NCBI RefSeq assembly: GCF_002803095.1
Contig: NZ_PGLR01000015.1
Coordinates: 61,479-125,478, forward strand
Origin: Pseudomonas sp. ZH-FAD
GTDB taxonomy: Bacteria > Pseudomonadota > Gammaproteobacteria > Pseudomonadales > Pseudomonadaceae
Length of the DNA stretch: 64,000 nucleotides
Direction: 5' to 3'
Both the position numbers and the translations under genes were made by a program. The notes beneath the pieces were generated by a model, which worked only from the letters and a program-made list of their open reading frames with translations, did no database searches and had not been told where the DNA came from. Each line of letters begins with the position of its first letter. Position 1 is the first letter of the stretch. Shown here piece by piece: positions 46,446-56,749 of the stretch.

Positions 46446-48254
46446 ATGATCGCTAGCCTGCGCCCTCTTTCTGCTCTTTTCCTGGCCGGCCTGCTTGCCG
46501 CCTGCGCCAGCTCGCCCTCCAACAACCTGGGCCAGCTGCCGCGCACGCCACAAGCCAGCATCGAGCAGATGCTCCAGCAGGCTGACGAGAGCAAGCCGGA
46601 GCAGGCTGCCCTGCTGCGCCTGTCCGCTGCCGACCAGAGCTATCAGCAGAACGATGTGGCCCGCGCCACCCGCATTCTCGAGCAGATCGACATTGCCAGC
46701 CTGCAACCCGCCCAACAGATCTTCGCCAGCACCCTCAAGGCCGAGCTGGCCATGGCCCGCAAGCAGCCCAAAAGCGCGCTGAAAGCCCTGCAGCACCCCA
46801 GTCTCGAACGCCTGGCAGAGCTGCCGATCGAGCAGCAGATCCGCACCCAACTGGTCCGCGCGCGCGCCCTGGAGGCCGATGGCCAGACCCTGGCCGCCGC
46901 CCGCGAACGCGTGTTCATCGCACCGCTGCTGAGCGGCCAGGCCGCCGCCGACAACCACGAGAACATCTGGGTGCTGGTCTCCAGCCTGCCGCCACAAACC
47001 TCTGCCGGCGCCGACAGCGACCTGGCCGGCTGGCTGGAATTGGCTCGAGCGACCAAAAGCGGTGCCACCCTCGAACAGCAGCAAGCAGCCATCGACCAGT
47101 GGGTCGCACAGAATCCGCAACACCCGGCCGCCGAGCAGTTGCCCGAAGCACTGGGAAAACTGCGCGAACTGGCCAGCCAGCCGCTGACCCGCGTCGCCCT
47201 GCTGCTCCCCCAGGAAGGCCAGCTGGCCAGTGTCGCCCGCGCCCTGCGTGACGGCTTCCTCGCCGCCCATTACGAAGCGCAGCAGGCCGGGCAGAACCCA
47301 CCGGAAATCAAGCTCTACGACAGCTCCCGGATTGGCTCGCTGGATGCCTTCTACCAACAGGCACAAGCCGATGGCGTACAACTGGTGGTCGGTCCGCTGG
47401 AAAAACCGCTGGTCAAGCAGCTCAGTGACCGCGAACAACTGCCAATCACCACCCTCGCCCTGAATTACAGCGACGCAGGTCAGGAAGGCCCGGCGCAACT
47501 GTTCCAGTTCGGCCTGGCCGCCGAGGACGAAGCCCGCGAAGTGGCTCGCCGCGCCTGGAATGACGGCATGCGCCGCGCCGTGGCCCTGGTGCCGCGTGGC
47601 GACTGGGGCGACCGCGTACTGGATGCCTTCCGTCAGAGCTGGCAGGCCCAGGGCGGCACCCTGATCGCCGCCGAACATGTCGACCAGCCGGTGGAACTGG
47701 CCCGGCAGATCGCCGACCTGTTCCAACTGCGCGAAAGCGAAGCGCGTGCGCGCCGCCTGCAGAACACCCTGGGCACCAGCCTGGATGCCCAACCGGCGCG
47801 CCGTCAGGACATCGACTTCATCTTCCTTGCGGCCACCCCGCAACAGGCCCAGCAGATCAAACCGACCCTGGCCTTCCAGTACGCCGGCGACGTGCCGGTC
47901 TACGCCACCTCGCACCTGTTCACCGGTGCCCATAGCCAGGCCCAGTACCAGGACCTGGAAGGCATCCGCTTCTGCGAAACGCCCTGGCTGCTCGACGCCC
48001 ACGCGCCATTGCGCCAGGAAGTCAGCAATCAGTGGCCGCAGGCCGGCGGCAGCCTCGGCCGCCTGTATGCCATGGGAGTCGACGCCTACCGCCTGGCGCC
48101 ACGCCTGGGCCAGCTCAAGGCCCTGCCTGACTCGCGCATCGACGGCCTGTCGGGCAGCCTCAGCCTCAATGCCACGCAGCGGATCGAGCGCCAGCTGCCC
48201 TGGGCCGAGTTCCGTGGCGGCCAGGTTCAGCGCCTTCCTGACAGCATCAATTGA
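46446..48254 (+). CDS. lpoA: Outer-membrane lipoprotein LpoA, PBP1A activator
   Basis: Activates the class A peptidoglycan synthase PBP1A from the outer membrane. The 602-residue protein has a lipoprotein signal (LFLAGLLAACASSP, lipid Cys near residue 20), an N-terminal helical TPR-like domain (about 30-240), and a C-terminal periplasmic-binding-protein fold starting TRVALLLPQEGQLASVARAL (about 250-600). It is the LppC family. ATG follows AGGA. It heads lpoA-yraN-gmhA-BON, and diverges from rsmI as in other gammaproteobacteria. Confidence 0.93.
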   Translation: MIASLRPLSALFLAGLLAACASSPSNNLGQLPRTPQASIEQMLQQADESKPEQAALLRLSAADQSYQQNDVARATRILEQIDIASLQPAQQIFASTLKAELAMARKQPKSALKALQHPSLERLAELPIEQQIRTQLVRARALEADGQTLAAARERVFIAPLLSGQAAADNHENIWVLVSSLPPQTSAGADSDLAGWLELARATKSGATLEQQQAAIDQWVAQNPQHPAAEQLPEALGKLRELASQPLTRVALLLPQEGQLASVARALRDGFLAAHYEAQQAGQNPPEIKLYDSSRIGSLDAFYQQAQADGVQLVVGPLEKPLVKQLSDREQLPITTLALNYSDAGQEGPAQLFQFGLAAEDEAREVARRAWNDGMRRAVALVPRGDWGDRVLDAFRQSWQAQGGTLIAAEHVDQPVELARQIADLFQLRESEARARRLQNTLGTSLDAQPARRQDIDFIFLAATPQQAQQIKPTLAFQYAGDVPVYATSHLFTGAHSQAQYQDLEGIRFCETPWLLDAHAPLRQEVSNQWPQAGGSLGRLYAMGVDAYRLAPRLGQLKALPDSRIDGLSGSLSLNATQRIERQLPWAEFRGGQVQRLPDSIN

Positions 48255-48610
48255 GCGCACACAACGATCTGGGGCGAGCCGCCGAACAGGCGGCTCGCCA
48301 GCATCTGGAACGTAACGGCCTGCGCCTGATCGAACAGAACTGGAGCTGTCGGCGTGGCGAGCTCGATCTGGTCATGCTCGACGGCGATACAGTAGTATTC
48401 GTCGAGGTCCGCGCCCGTCGCCACAGCGCCTGGGGCGGCGCCCTGGAGAGCATCGATGCGCGCAAGCGTGGCAAGTTGGTCATCGCCGCCGAACTCTTCC
48501 TTCAACAACATTCACGCTGGGCCCGCTACCCCTGCCGCTTCGACGTGGTCGCCATCAGTACCGACGGTGCCACTCGCCTCGACTGGATCAAGAACGCCTT
48601 CGATGCCTGA
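48251..48610 (+). CDS. yraN: YraN family protein (UPF0102), nuclease-like fold
   Basis: A 119-residue protein: GRAAEQAARQHLERNGLRLI, then N-W-S-C-R-R-G-E-L-D-L-V-M and V-V-F-V-E-V-R-A-R, the E-D-ExK-like core of the restriction-endonuclease fold seen in UPF0102. Biochemical role unclear; a part in recombination or DNA processing has been suggested for the family. Start is TTG, whose TTGA overlaps the lpoA stop; this is unusual but is the only start that keeps the conserved G-R-x-A-E region. Confidence 0.85.
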   Translation: MSAHNDLGRAAEQAARQHLERNGLRLIEQNWSCRRGELDLVMLDGDTVVFVEVRARRHSAWGGALESIDARKRGKLVIAAELFLQQHSRWARYPCRFDVVAISTDGATRLDWIKNAFDA

Positions 48611-48632
48611 CGGCCGTAAATTCAAGGTTTAA

Positions 48633-49759
<1,127 letters not shown>

Positions 49760-49777
49760 TTCGAACGCAGAAACGAC

Positions 49778-49802
49778 AAGGGCGCCCATGGGCGCCCTTT
49801 TC
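49778..49802. terminator. Bidirectional terminator between BON lipoprotein and sspB
   Basis: Stem AAGGGCGCCC / GGGCGCCCTT around AT, followed by TTTTC on the plus strand; on the minus strand the hairpin is followed by TTGTCGTTTC. Confidence 0.85.
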
Positions 49803-49807
49803 ATTGC

Positions 49808-50221
49808 TCACTTGACCACTTTCAGACTTGGCCGGCCGCTGGGACGCGACGGCTCGCCGCCGGAAGGCCCATCATCATCCGGTTCTGGCTCTTCCGGACC
49901 ACCCGCAACCGACGGTTCCATATCGAAGACCATACCTTGACCGTTCTCCCGCGCGTAGATCGCCAGGATCGCCGCGGCCGGAATGTACAGGCTGTGCGCA
50001 ACACCACCGAAGCGCCCTTCGAAGCTCACCGCCTGATTGTCCATATGCAGGTGTCGCACGGCGCTGGGCGAAGCATTGAGCACGATCTGGCCATCGCTGG
50101 CGAAGCCTGGTGGCACCTGCACACCCGGATACTCGGCACTGACCAGCAAATGTGGCGTGCAATCGTTATCGACGATCCATTCGTAGAGGGCGCGAACCAG
50201 ATAGGGGCGACTGGAATTCAT
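49808..50221 (-). CDS. sspB: ClpXP protease adaptor SspB
   Basis: Delivers ssrA-tagged and other substrates to ClpXP. The 137 residues have the substrate-binding domain (about 1-105: RPYLVRALYEWIVDNDCTPH, NLNA-like VLNASPSAVRHL, FGGVAHSLYIPAAAILAIYA), an acidic flexible linker, and the ClpX-binding C-terminal tail R-P-S-L-K-V-V-K. The ATG follows GGAGGAAACC. It is 13 bp after sspA, the usual pair. Confidence 0.95.
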   Translation of the reverse strand: MNSSRPYLVRALYEWIVDNDCTPHLLVSAEYPGVQVPPGFASDGQIVLNASPSAVRHLHMDNQAVSFEGRFGGVAHSLYIPAAAILAIYARENGQGMVFDMEPSVAGGPEEPEPDDDGPSGGEPSRPSGRPSLKVVK

Positions 50222-50234
50222 GGTTTCCTCCTTC

Positions 50235-50852
50235 TCAGCGCATCGCGCGCTCGGCAGCAGAAAGACTGGCCTGAAAGGCCTCACGGACGAACTGACGCTC
50301 CATATAGTCGAGCAGCGGCTTGGCCGGACGCGGCAACTCGATACCCAGAACCGGCAAACGCCAGAGAATGGGCAGCAGGCAGCAATCCACCAGACTCAGC
50401 TCGTCGCTGAGAAAGAATGCCTTGTCCGCAAACAGCGGCGATACACCGGTCAGGCTCTCGCGCAGCTCCTTGCGCGCCAGTTGGCGCTCGGCCTCCTTGC
50501 TGCGCTTGTCGAGAATACGGTCGACCAGCACGCACCAGTCACGCTGGATACGGTGCATCAGCAGACGACTGTTGGCGCGAGCAACCGGATAGACCGGCAG
50601 CAGCGGTGGATGCGGGTAGCGCTCGTCCAGATACTCCATCACCACGGACGATTCGTACAGCGCCAGGTCACGATCGACCAGCGTTGGCACACTGCCGTAG
50701 GGATTGACCTCGGCAAGCTTGGGCGGACAACGGCCCTGCTCGACATCGATGATCTCGACGCTGACACCTTTCTCGGCGAGCACCAGACGCACGCGATGGG
50801 AATAGTGGTCGGCGGGGTCGGAGTAGCAGGTCAACCTATTGGTCACCGCCAT
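50235..50852 (-). CDS. sspA: Stringent starvation protein A
   Basis: RNA polymerase-associated GST-fold regulator. The 205 residues read [20 protein letters not shown], with the N-terminal thioredoxin-like domain ([20 protein letters not shown]) and helical C-terminal domain. It lacks the catalytic residue pattern of true GSTs. The [10 protein letters not shown] start is preceded by GAGGAT; the longer frame adds 32 non-family residues. It forms an operon with sspB. Confidence 0.95.
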   Translation of the reverse strand: MAVTNRLTCYSDPADHYSHRVRLVLAEKGVSVEIIDVEQGRCPPKLAEVNPYGSVPTLVDRDLALYESSVVMEYLDERYPHPPLLPVYPVARANSRLLMHRIQRDWCVLVDRILDKRSKEAERQLARKELRESLTGVSPLFADKAFFLSDELSLVDCCLLPILWRLPVLGIELPRPAKPLLDYMERQFVREAFQASLSAAERAMR

Positions 50853-50965
50853 GGCGATCCTCCTCGCTTTTTTTGATTTTGCAGAAACACGAAGAATTGC
50901 CCAAGGCAATTCTTGAAGTTGCAAGTGACGGCACCGCAAGGTGGCCACTTGGAATGGCAGAGCAC

Positions 50966-50997
50966 AAAAACCTGCGCGCCCATAAGGGCGCGCAGGT
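50966..50997 (-). terminator. Terminator of the petABC operon
   Basis: Stem CCTGCGCGCCC / GGGCGCGCAGG with an ATAA loop; on the minus strand it is followed by TTTTTG. It is 23 bp after the petC stop. Confidence 0.92.
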
Positions 50998-51019
50998 GTA
51001 TGCAGAGAACTGCAACGGC

Positions 51020-51799
51020 TTAATGCACGTCCTTCCAGTACTCACGTTTGAGCAGGTAGGCGAACACGAAGAAGAACGCCAGGTACAACAGCACATAGGT
51101 GCCGATGCGCTGGGACTTCAGCTTGACCGGGTTGGCCGAGTAAGCCAGGAAGGTCACCAGGTTCTTGATCTTCTCATCGAACTCGGCCTCGCTCAGCTTG
51201 CCGGTATTCGGTTCTACGGTCAGTTGATCGCAGGCTTCGTGAGTGATCGGTGCGCCAGTCAGTGGGTCGAACTGCTTCTTGCCATCAGTGACGACCTGAA
51301 CCTGCTTGCAACCGATCACCTGCTTGCCCTGCAGACTGACCAGCACGTTCGGCATACCCACGTTGGGGAAGACCTTGTTGTTGGCCCCCAGCGGACGCGA
51401 AGGATCATCGTAGAAGGTACGCAGATAGGTATACAGCCAGTCGTTACCACGCACACGAGCAACCAGGGTCAGATCGGGCGGAGCCGCACCGAACCAGGCC
51501 TTGGCGTCGTCAGGACGCATGCCGATCTTCATGTGATCGCCAATCTTGGCGTCGTTGAACACCAGATTGTCGAGCATGATTTCGTGCGGGATGCCGAGGT
51601 CATCGGCAACGCGCTCGTAACGCTGGTACTGGGCAGCATGGCAGCCCATGCAGTAGTTGGCGAAGGTACGCGCGCCGTCCTGCAGAGCAGCCTTGTCGCG
51701 TAGATCGATGTCCACTTTATCCAGCGGATAATTGCTCACAGCGCCCATGGCCAGAGCCGGCAGCGCAGCGAAAACAAATGCAGCAAAGAGCTTTTTCAT
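51020..51799 (-). CDS. petC: Cytochrome c1 of the bc1 complex
   Basis: Haem-c subunit of ubiquinol-cytochrome c reductase in the inner membrane. The 259 residues have a signal peptide ([20 protein letters not shown]), the haem motif C50-M-G-C53-H54, a probable axial Met in NVGMPNVL near residue 155, and a C-terminal anchor ([20 protein letters not shown]). The ATG overlaps the petB stop by one base. Last gene of petABC. Confidence 0.96.
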   Translation of the reverse strand: MKKLFAAFVFAALPALAMGAVSNYPLDKVDIDLRDKAALQDGARTFANYCMGCHAAQYQRYERVADDLGIPHEIMLDNLVFNDAKIGDHMKIGMRPDDAKAWFGAAPPDLTLVARVRGNDWLYTYLRTFYDDPSRPLGANNKVFPNVGMPNVLVSLQGKQVIGCKQVQVVTDGKKQFDPLTGAPITHEACDQLTVEPNTGKLSEAEFDEKIKNLVTFLAYSANPVKLKSQRIGTYVLLYLAFFFVFAYLLKREYWKDVH

Positions 51800-53010
51800 C
51801 AGCCAGTCACCCTTTCCGGAACCGGTTTGGTCTTCTCCATCCTGGTGTAGAACGGCATCAGGATGAAGTACGCGAAGTACAGGAAGGTGCACACCTGCGA
51901 CAGCAGGGTACGACCCGGAGTCGGCGCCAGCACGCCCAGCACGCCGAGGATGACGAAGGAGATGCAGAACACCAGCAGCCAGATCTTGCTCATCCAACCC
52001 TTGTAGCGCATGGATTTGACCGGGCTACGGTCGAGCCAGGGCAGCACGAACAGAACGGCGATGGCTGCGCCCATGGCGATGACGCCGAGCAGCTTGTCCG
52101 GCACCGCACGCAGAATCGCGTAGAACGGCGTGAAGTACCAAACCGGGGCGATGTGCTCAGGGGTCTTGAACGGGTTCGCCGCTTCGAAGTTCGGCTTCTC
52201 GAGGAAGTAACCGCCCATTTCCGGGAAGAAGAACACCACGAAGCAGAACACGAACAGGAACACCACTACGCCGACGATATCTTTCACGGTGTAGTAAGGG
52301 TGGAAGGCGATGCCATCGAGCGGCACACCGTTCTCGTCCTTGAGCTTCTTGATGTCGACGCCATCCGGGTTGTTCGAACCGACTTCATGCAACGCCAGGA
52401 TGTGCAGTACGACCAGGCCAAGCAGAACGATCGGCAGTGCGATCACGTGCAGGGCGAAGAAGCGGTTCAGGGTGATACCGGAGATCAGGTAGTCACCACG
52501 AATCCACTGGGTCAGGTCGTCGCCGATGACCGGAATGGCACCGAACAGCGAGATGATCACCTGGGCGCCCCAGTAGGACATCTGGCCCCACGGCAGCAGG
52601 TAGCCCATGAAGGCTTCGGCCATCAGCACCAGGTAGATCAGCATGCCGAAGATCCACACCAGCTCGCGCGGCTTCTGGTAGGAGCCGTAGAGCAGACCGC
52701 GGAACATGTGCAGGTAGACCACCACGAAGAACGCCGAGGCGCCGGTGGAGTGCAGGTAGCGCAGGATCCAGCCGTACTCGACGTCACGCATGATGTATTC
52801 GACGGAGGCGAACGCGCCTTCGGCCGAAGGTTCGAAGCTCATGGTCAGCCAGATACCGGTAACGATCTGGTTGACCAGCACCAGCAGAGCCAGCGAGCCG
52901 AAGAAATAGAAGAAGTTGAAGTTCTTCGGGGCGTAGTACTTGGAGAGATGGTCTTCCCACATCTTGGTGGCGGGGAAGCGCGCATCCACCCATTCCATGA
53001 ATTTGCTCAT
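51799..53010 (-). CDS. petB: Cytochrome b of the bc1 complex
   Basis: Eight-helix subunit holding haems bL and bH and both quinone sites. The 403 residues begin MSKFMEWVDARFPATKMWED. The helix B and D His pairs, the Qo-site P-E-W-Y equivalent (here PVWYFTPFYAILRAVPDKL) and GQMSYWGAQVIISL are visible. I used the ATG at 53010 (AGGAG 8 bp upstream); a GTG one codon earlier is too close to the site. It overlaps petA by one base. Confidence 0.96.
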   Translation of the reverse strand: MSKFMEWVDARFPATKMWEDHLSKYYAPKNFNFFYFFGSLALLVLVNQIVTGIWLTMSFEPSAEGAFASVEYIMRDVEYGWILRYLHSTGASAFFVVVYLHMFRGLLYGSYQKPRELVWIFGMLIYLVLMAEAFMGYLLPWGQMSYWGAQVIISLFGAIPVIGDDLTQWIRGDYLISGITLNRFFALHVIALPIVLLGLVVLHILALHEVGSNNPDGVDIKKLKDENGVPLDGIAFHPYYTVKDIVGVVVFLFVFCFVVFFFPEMGGYFLEKPNFEAANPFKTPEHIAPVWYFTPFYAILRAVPDKLLGVIAMGAAIAVLFVLPWLDRSPVKSMRYKGWMSKIWLLVFCISFVILGVLGVLAPTPGRTLLSQVCTFLYFAYFILMPFYTRMEKTKPVPERVTG

Positions 53011-53603
53011 CACGCGTTCTCCTGGTCCACACCGATGATGATCACATCATCCGTTTCGTAGGTGTGCGGCGGCACTGGCAGGTTCAGCGGTGCAGGCTGG
53101 GCCTTGTACACGCGACCGGCGAGGTCGTAACGCGAACCGTGGCAAGGGCAGAAATAACCACCCACCCAGTCCGGGCCCAAGTCTGCCGGGGCTACTTCCG
53201 GGCGGAAGGACGGCGCACAACCCAGGTGGGTGCACAGGCCTACCAGAATCAGCAGCTCTGGTTTGATCGAGCGGGTTTTCTTGTCCACGTACTCCGGTTG
53301 CACGGAGGCAGCGGACTCGGGATCGGCGACGCTGCCTTCGATCTTGGTCAGATTGGCCAGGATCTCCTCGGTACGGCGCACGATGAACACCGGCTGACCG
53401 CGCCACTCAGCAACCATCTGCTGACCTGCCTCGATCTTGCTGACGTTCACCTTCACCGGTGCACCGGCCGCCTTGGCCTTGGCACTGGGGAACCATGACC
53501 CCACGAACGGAGTCGCAGCACCTACCGCTCCTGCTGCACCCACCACGGAGGTGGCTGCAACCAGGAAGCGACGCCGGCCTGCATTCACGCCGTCATTGCT
53601 CAT
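53010..53603 (-). CDS. petA: Rieske iron-sulfur subunit of the bc1 complex
   Basis: Electron carrier from ubiquinol to cytochrome c1. The 197 residues have a Tat-type uncleaved N-terminal anchor (R-R-R-F-L-V-A-A from residue 10), a hinge, and the cluster-binding loops C124-T-H-L-G-C129 and C152-P-C-H155-G-S. Spacing between the loops is normal. It is the first gene of petABC; a 254-bp gap upstream separates it from rpsI. Confidence 0.96.
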   Translation of the reverse strand: MSNDGVNAGRRRFLVAATSVVGAAGAVGAATPFVGSWFPSAKAKAAGAPVKVNVSKIEAGQQMVAEWRGQPVFIVRRTEEILANLTKIEGSVADPESAASVQPEYVDKKTRSIKPELLILVGLCTHLGCAPSFRPEVAPADLGPDWVGGYFCPCHGSRYDLAGRVYKAQPAPLNLPVPPHTYETDDVIIIGVDQENA

Positions 53604-53802
53604 TCAGTCGTCTCCCATCAGCTTTGTGGCCTGTTGTTCAGGCCTCTACTAAGTAAAAATCGGGCCGCGCAAAAAATTCGCCAAATGGTAAAGAAAAGCC
53701 CCTTTTCTGACAAGGTAATTACCCCCGAAGAGACTGGCGAAAGCCTTGACGCGTGCGGCTTGCGCGTCTGCGGCACGTTGTCGCAGCACTTTGCCACGCC
53801 CA

Positions 53803-53842
53803 TAAAAAACGCCCAGCTCCGTAAGGAAACTGGGCGCTTTTG
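53803..53842 (-). terminator. Terminator of rplM-rpsI
   Basis: Stem GCGCCCAG / CTGGGCGT on the minus strand with a 13-base loop and a following T run. It is 15 bp after the rpsI stop. Confidence 0.88.
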
Positions 53843-53857
53843 GAAGCGTAGTCGCGA

Positions 53858-54250
53858 TTAACGCTTCGAGTACTGCGGACGCTTACGCGCTTTACGCAGA
53901 CCGACTTTCTTACGCTCGACTTCACGGGCGTCGCGAGTGACGTAACCGGCTTTACGCAGCGGGCTGCGCAGGGTTTCGTCGTACTCGATCAGAGCGCGGG
54001 TGATGCCGTGACGGATGGCACCAGCTTGACCACTGACACCACCACCAGCAACGGTGACGAAGATGTCGAACTTCTCGACGGTCTCGGTCAGCTCCAGCGG
54101 CTGACGTACGACCATGCGAGCGGTTTCGCGACCGAAGAAGGTATCCAGGGTGCGATTGTTGATCGAGATGTTACCAGTACCCGGACGCAGGAAAACGCGC
54201 GCGGTTGCGGTCTTGCGACGGCCAGTGCCGTAGTTTTGAGTCGCCGACAT
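53858..54250 (-). CDS. rpsI: 30S ribosomal protein S9
   Basis: The 130-residue protein reads [20 protein letters not shown] and ends in the conserved tail [12 protein letters not shown], whose terminal Lys-Arg contacts P-site tRNA. It is 14 bp after rplM, the invariant L13-S9 pair. Confidence 0.98.
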   Translation of the reverse strand: MSATQNYGTGRRKTATARVFLRPGTGNISINNRTLDTFFGRETARMVVRQPLELTETVEKFDIFVTVAGGGVSGQAGAIRHGITRALIEYDETLRSPLRKAGYVTRDAREVERKKVGLRKARKRPQYSKR

Positions 54251-54264
54251 AATGAACTATTCCG

Positions 54265-54693
54265 TTAAATCTTCAGTTCTTGGGGCTGCTGAGCAGTGTG
54301 CGGGTGAACTGCACCCTTGTACACCTTCAGCTTACGGTACATGTCGCGACCCAGCGGGTTCTTCGGCAGCATGCCTTTGACCGCAGTCTCGATCACGCGC
54401 TCAGGAGCACGAGCGATCAGCTTCTCGAAGTTGATCTCTTTGATGCCGCCCGGGAAACCGGAGTGGGAGTAGTACTTCTTGTCGCTGGCTTTGGCACCAG
54501 TTACACGCACCTGCTCGGCATTGATCACGACGATGTAGTCGCCGGCATCAACGTGCGGGGTGTACTCAGGCTTGTGCTTGCCACGCAGACGGCTCGCGAT
54601 TTCGGTGGCCAGACGACCCAGGGTCTTGCCAGCAGCATCAACGACGAACCAGTCGCGTTTTACTGTTTCCGGTTTAGCAGTAAAAGTTTTCAT
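54265..54693 (-). CDS. rplM: 50S ribosomal protein L13
   Basis: The 142-residue protein reads [20 protein letters not shown], with [20 protein letters not shown] and [20 protein letters not shown], canonical for bacterial L13. It is first in the rplM-rpsI operon with a clear promoter upstream. Confidence 0.98.
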   Translation of the reverse strand: MKTFTAKPETVKRDWFVVDAAGKTLGRLATEIASRLRGKHKPEYTPHVDAGDYIVVINAEQVRVTGAKASDKKYYSHSGFPGGIKEINFEKLIARAPERVIETAVKGMLPKNPLGRDMYRKLKVYKGAVHPHTAQQPQELKI

Positions 54694-54735
54694 TCTTTAT
54701 AGCCTCAGGGGCCGCCCAGCAAAAATAGACGGCGG

Positions 54736-54764
54736 ATCTTACTGGATAGTGCGTACTTTGACAA
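54736..54764 (-). promoter_or_regulatory. Sigma-70 promoter of rplM-rpsI
   Basis: On the minus strand TTGTCA (54764-54759), 17-bp spacer, TAAGAT (54741-54736). The -35 box lies within the inverted repeat TTTGAC-TT-GTCAAA. About 43 bp separate the -10 box from the rplM start. Confidence 0.75.
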
Positions 54765-54940
54765 GTCAAAGGCAGCCGCATACGGACGCTATCGGGGGCT
54801 CGGGTCAGCGCGTCCACAATACGGCAAGATTCTTCGGCAGGCGGCGCATCACTTCCACCGCAGAAAGAGGTGCCGGATTATCCTGATTGCGAAAAAAATT
54901 TCAACCTGCTTGTATGACTCTTTTGCCAAGGGAGTACTCC

Positions 54941-55978
54941 ATGGAATACCGCAAGCTGGGCCGAACCGATCTCGATGTCAGCGCACTGTGCCTGGGCACC
55001 ATGACCTGGGGCGAGCAGAACAGCGAGAGCGAAGGCCATGCTCAGATCGAACGAGCCAAGGCCAGCGGCATCAACTTCATCGATACCGCCGAGATGTACC
55101 CGGTGCCGCCGCGCGCCGAAACCTACAGCAAGACCGAGCAGATCATCGGCAGCTATTTCAAGCAGCGCGGCGACCGCGCCGACTGGATTCTGGCCAGCAA
55201 GATCGCCGGCCCCGGCAACGGCATCAGCCATATCCGCGACGGCCAGCTGAAATTCAATCGCCAGCACATCGTCGCCGCCCTGGATGCCAGCCTCAAGCGC
55301 CTGCAAACCGACTGGATCGACCTGTACCAACTGCACTGGCCGGAGCGCCCGACCAACTTCTTCGGCCAGCTCGACTACAAGCACAAGGACGTTGAGTTCA
55401 CGCCGCTGGAAGAAACCCTGGAAGTGCTCGACGAGCAGGTCAAGGCCGGCAAGATCCGCCATATCGGCCTATCCAACGAAACCCCGTGGGGCACCATGAA
55501 ATTCCTGCAGTTGGCCGAAAGCCGTGGCTGGCCGCGCGCAGTGTCGATCCAGAACCCTTATAACCTGCTCAACCGCAGCTTCGAAGTGGGTCTGGCGGAA
55601 GTGGCGATTCGCGAGCAGTGCGGCCTGCTGGCCTACTCACCGCTGGCCTTCGGCATGCTCAGCGGCAAATACGAAGGCGGTGCCCGTCCGGCTGGCGCAC
55701 GCATCAGCCTGTTCAGCCGCTTCGCCCGCTACACCAACCCGCAGTCGGAAGCGGCCTGCTCACGTTACGTGGCTCTGGCCCGCGAACACGGCCTGGACCC
55801 TGCGCAGATGGCCCTGGCCTTCGTCACCGCGCAGCCCTTCGTGACCAGCAACATCATCGGCGCCACCAGCCTGACGCAACTGGATAGCAACCTGGCCAGT
55901 GCCGAGCTGAAGCTCTCCGAAGAAGTGCTCGCGGCTATCGAAGCGATCCACAAGGCGCAACCCAACCCCGCACCTTAA
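54941..55978 (+). CDS. Aldo/keto reductase (Tas-like)
   Basis: NADPH-dependent oxidoreductase of the TIM-barrel aldo/keto reductase family. The 346 residues start [20 protein letters not shown], with the catalytic F-I-D-T-A-E-M-Y (Asp and Tyr), K in W-I-L-A-S-K, H in [10 protein letters not shown], and [18 protein letters not shown] for cofactor binding. Closest named relative is E. coli Tas; the substrate is unknown. The ATG follows AAGGGAG. Its stop overlaps the stop of the convergent nfi. Confidence 0.9.
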   Translation: MEYRKLGRTDLDVSALCLGTMTWGEQNSESEGHAQIERAKASGINFIDTAEMYPVPPRAETYSKTEQIIGSYFKQRGDRADWILASKIAGPGNGISHIRDGQLKFNRQHIVAALDASLKRLQTDWIDLYQLHWPERPTNFFGQLDYKHKDVEFTPLEETLEVLDEQVKAGKIRHIGLSNETPWGTMKFLQLAESRGWPRAVSIQNPYNLLNRSFEVGLAEVAIREQCGLLAYSPLAFGMLSGKYEGGARPAGARISLFSRFARYTNPQSEAACSRYVALAREHGLDPAQMALAFVTAQPFVTSNIIGATSLTQLDSNLASAELKLSEEVLAAIEAIHKAQPNPAP

Positions 55979-56688
55979 AAGAGAGAAGGCTGATCGCGCC
56001 CGGCATCGCGTCGCGAAGCCAGGCGATCAGCCAGGCGAGTCGGTTCGGGCAGGCGGTGGCGCCTGACACAGGCCATGACCAGCTCCGGGGCACGCTCGAG
56101 GCTGACCCGGTTGCCCGGCGAGATGATCAGCGGCCGCACGCGGTCCTTGCTGCGCAGCACCCAGCCAATTTGTTCGCCCATCCTGTTCAGCAGCTCGACA
56201 CGAGCCCCGCGCGCCTCGGCCAGCTCGGCGTGATGCCCCGTGAGAATCTTCTTGGCCACACCAATGGTCGGCAAGCCGCTGACCACACCCAAATGCGCGG
56301 CGATGCCCAGGCCGCGCGGGTGGGCGATGCCATGGCCGTCGACGAAGATCAGATCAGGTTCGTCTGGCAGGCCAGCCAATGCTCGAAGCAAGGCCGGCAG
56401 TTCGCGAAAGGACAGCAGCCCTGGCACGTAGGGCATGCTGGTGGGGATGCGCGCCACGCATTCGGCAAGCGGTTCCAGAGTATCGGCGTCCAATAGCAGC
56501 GCGGCAGCGCGAGTGATGGCTCCGCCCTCCTCGAAGCCGACATCCACGCCCGCCAGGTGACGTAGCGGCGGATAATCGTCTTCCAGTCGCACTTGCCGGG
56601 CCAGTTGCGTCTGCAACTCACGGGCAGCCGCCGGGCTGCCATCCCAGTCCGCGAACGGGGATGCAGCCAGATCGCTCAATCGGGTCAT
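55975..56688 (-). CDS. nfi: Endonuclease V (deoxyinosine-specific)
   Basis: Repairs deaminated adenine by nicking 3' to deoxyinosine. The 237 residues have the catalytic Asp in [20 protein letters not shown], the [11 protein letters not shown] block (catalytic Glu), and [19 protein letters not shown]. The family is short and single-domain. A C-terminal tail ([19 protein letters not shown]) is not conserved. It is convergent with the aldo/keto reductase, overlapping it by 4 bp. Confidence 0.93.
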   Translation of the reverse strand: MTRLSDLAASPFADWDGSPAAARELQTQLARQVRLEDDYPPLRHLAGVDVGFEEGGAITRAAALLLDADTLEPLAECVARIPTSMPYVPGLLSFRELPALLRALAGLPDEPDLIFVDGHGIAHPRGLGIAAHLGVVSGLPTIGVAKKILTGHHAELAEARGARVELLNRMGEQIGWVLRSKDRVRPLIISPGNRVSLERAPELVMACVRRHRLPEPTRLADRLASRRDAGRDQPSLF

Positions 56689-56749
56689 GAAGCTCTCCAG
56701 ACATTTCTGCCTTGGAGCCGCAGGGCGACGCCTGAGTTCGCCCCGCGAA

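Noticed and set aside
46353..48260. A 635-codon minus-strand frame opposite lpoA
   Set aside because: It covers the lpoA lipoprotein almost exactly and has no signal, motif or ribosome-binding site of its own.
53634..53861. A 75-codon plus-strand frame between petA and rpsI
   Set aside because: It reads through the rpsI terminator hairpin and has no family similarity or convincing ribosome-binding site.
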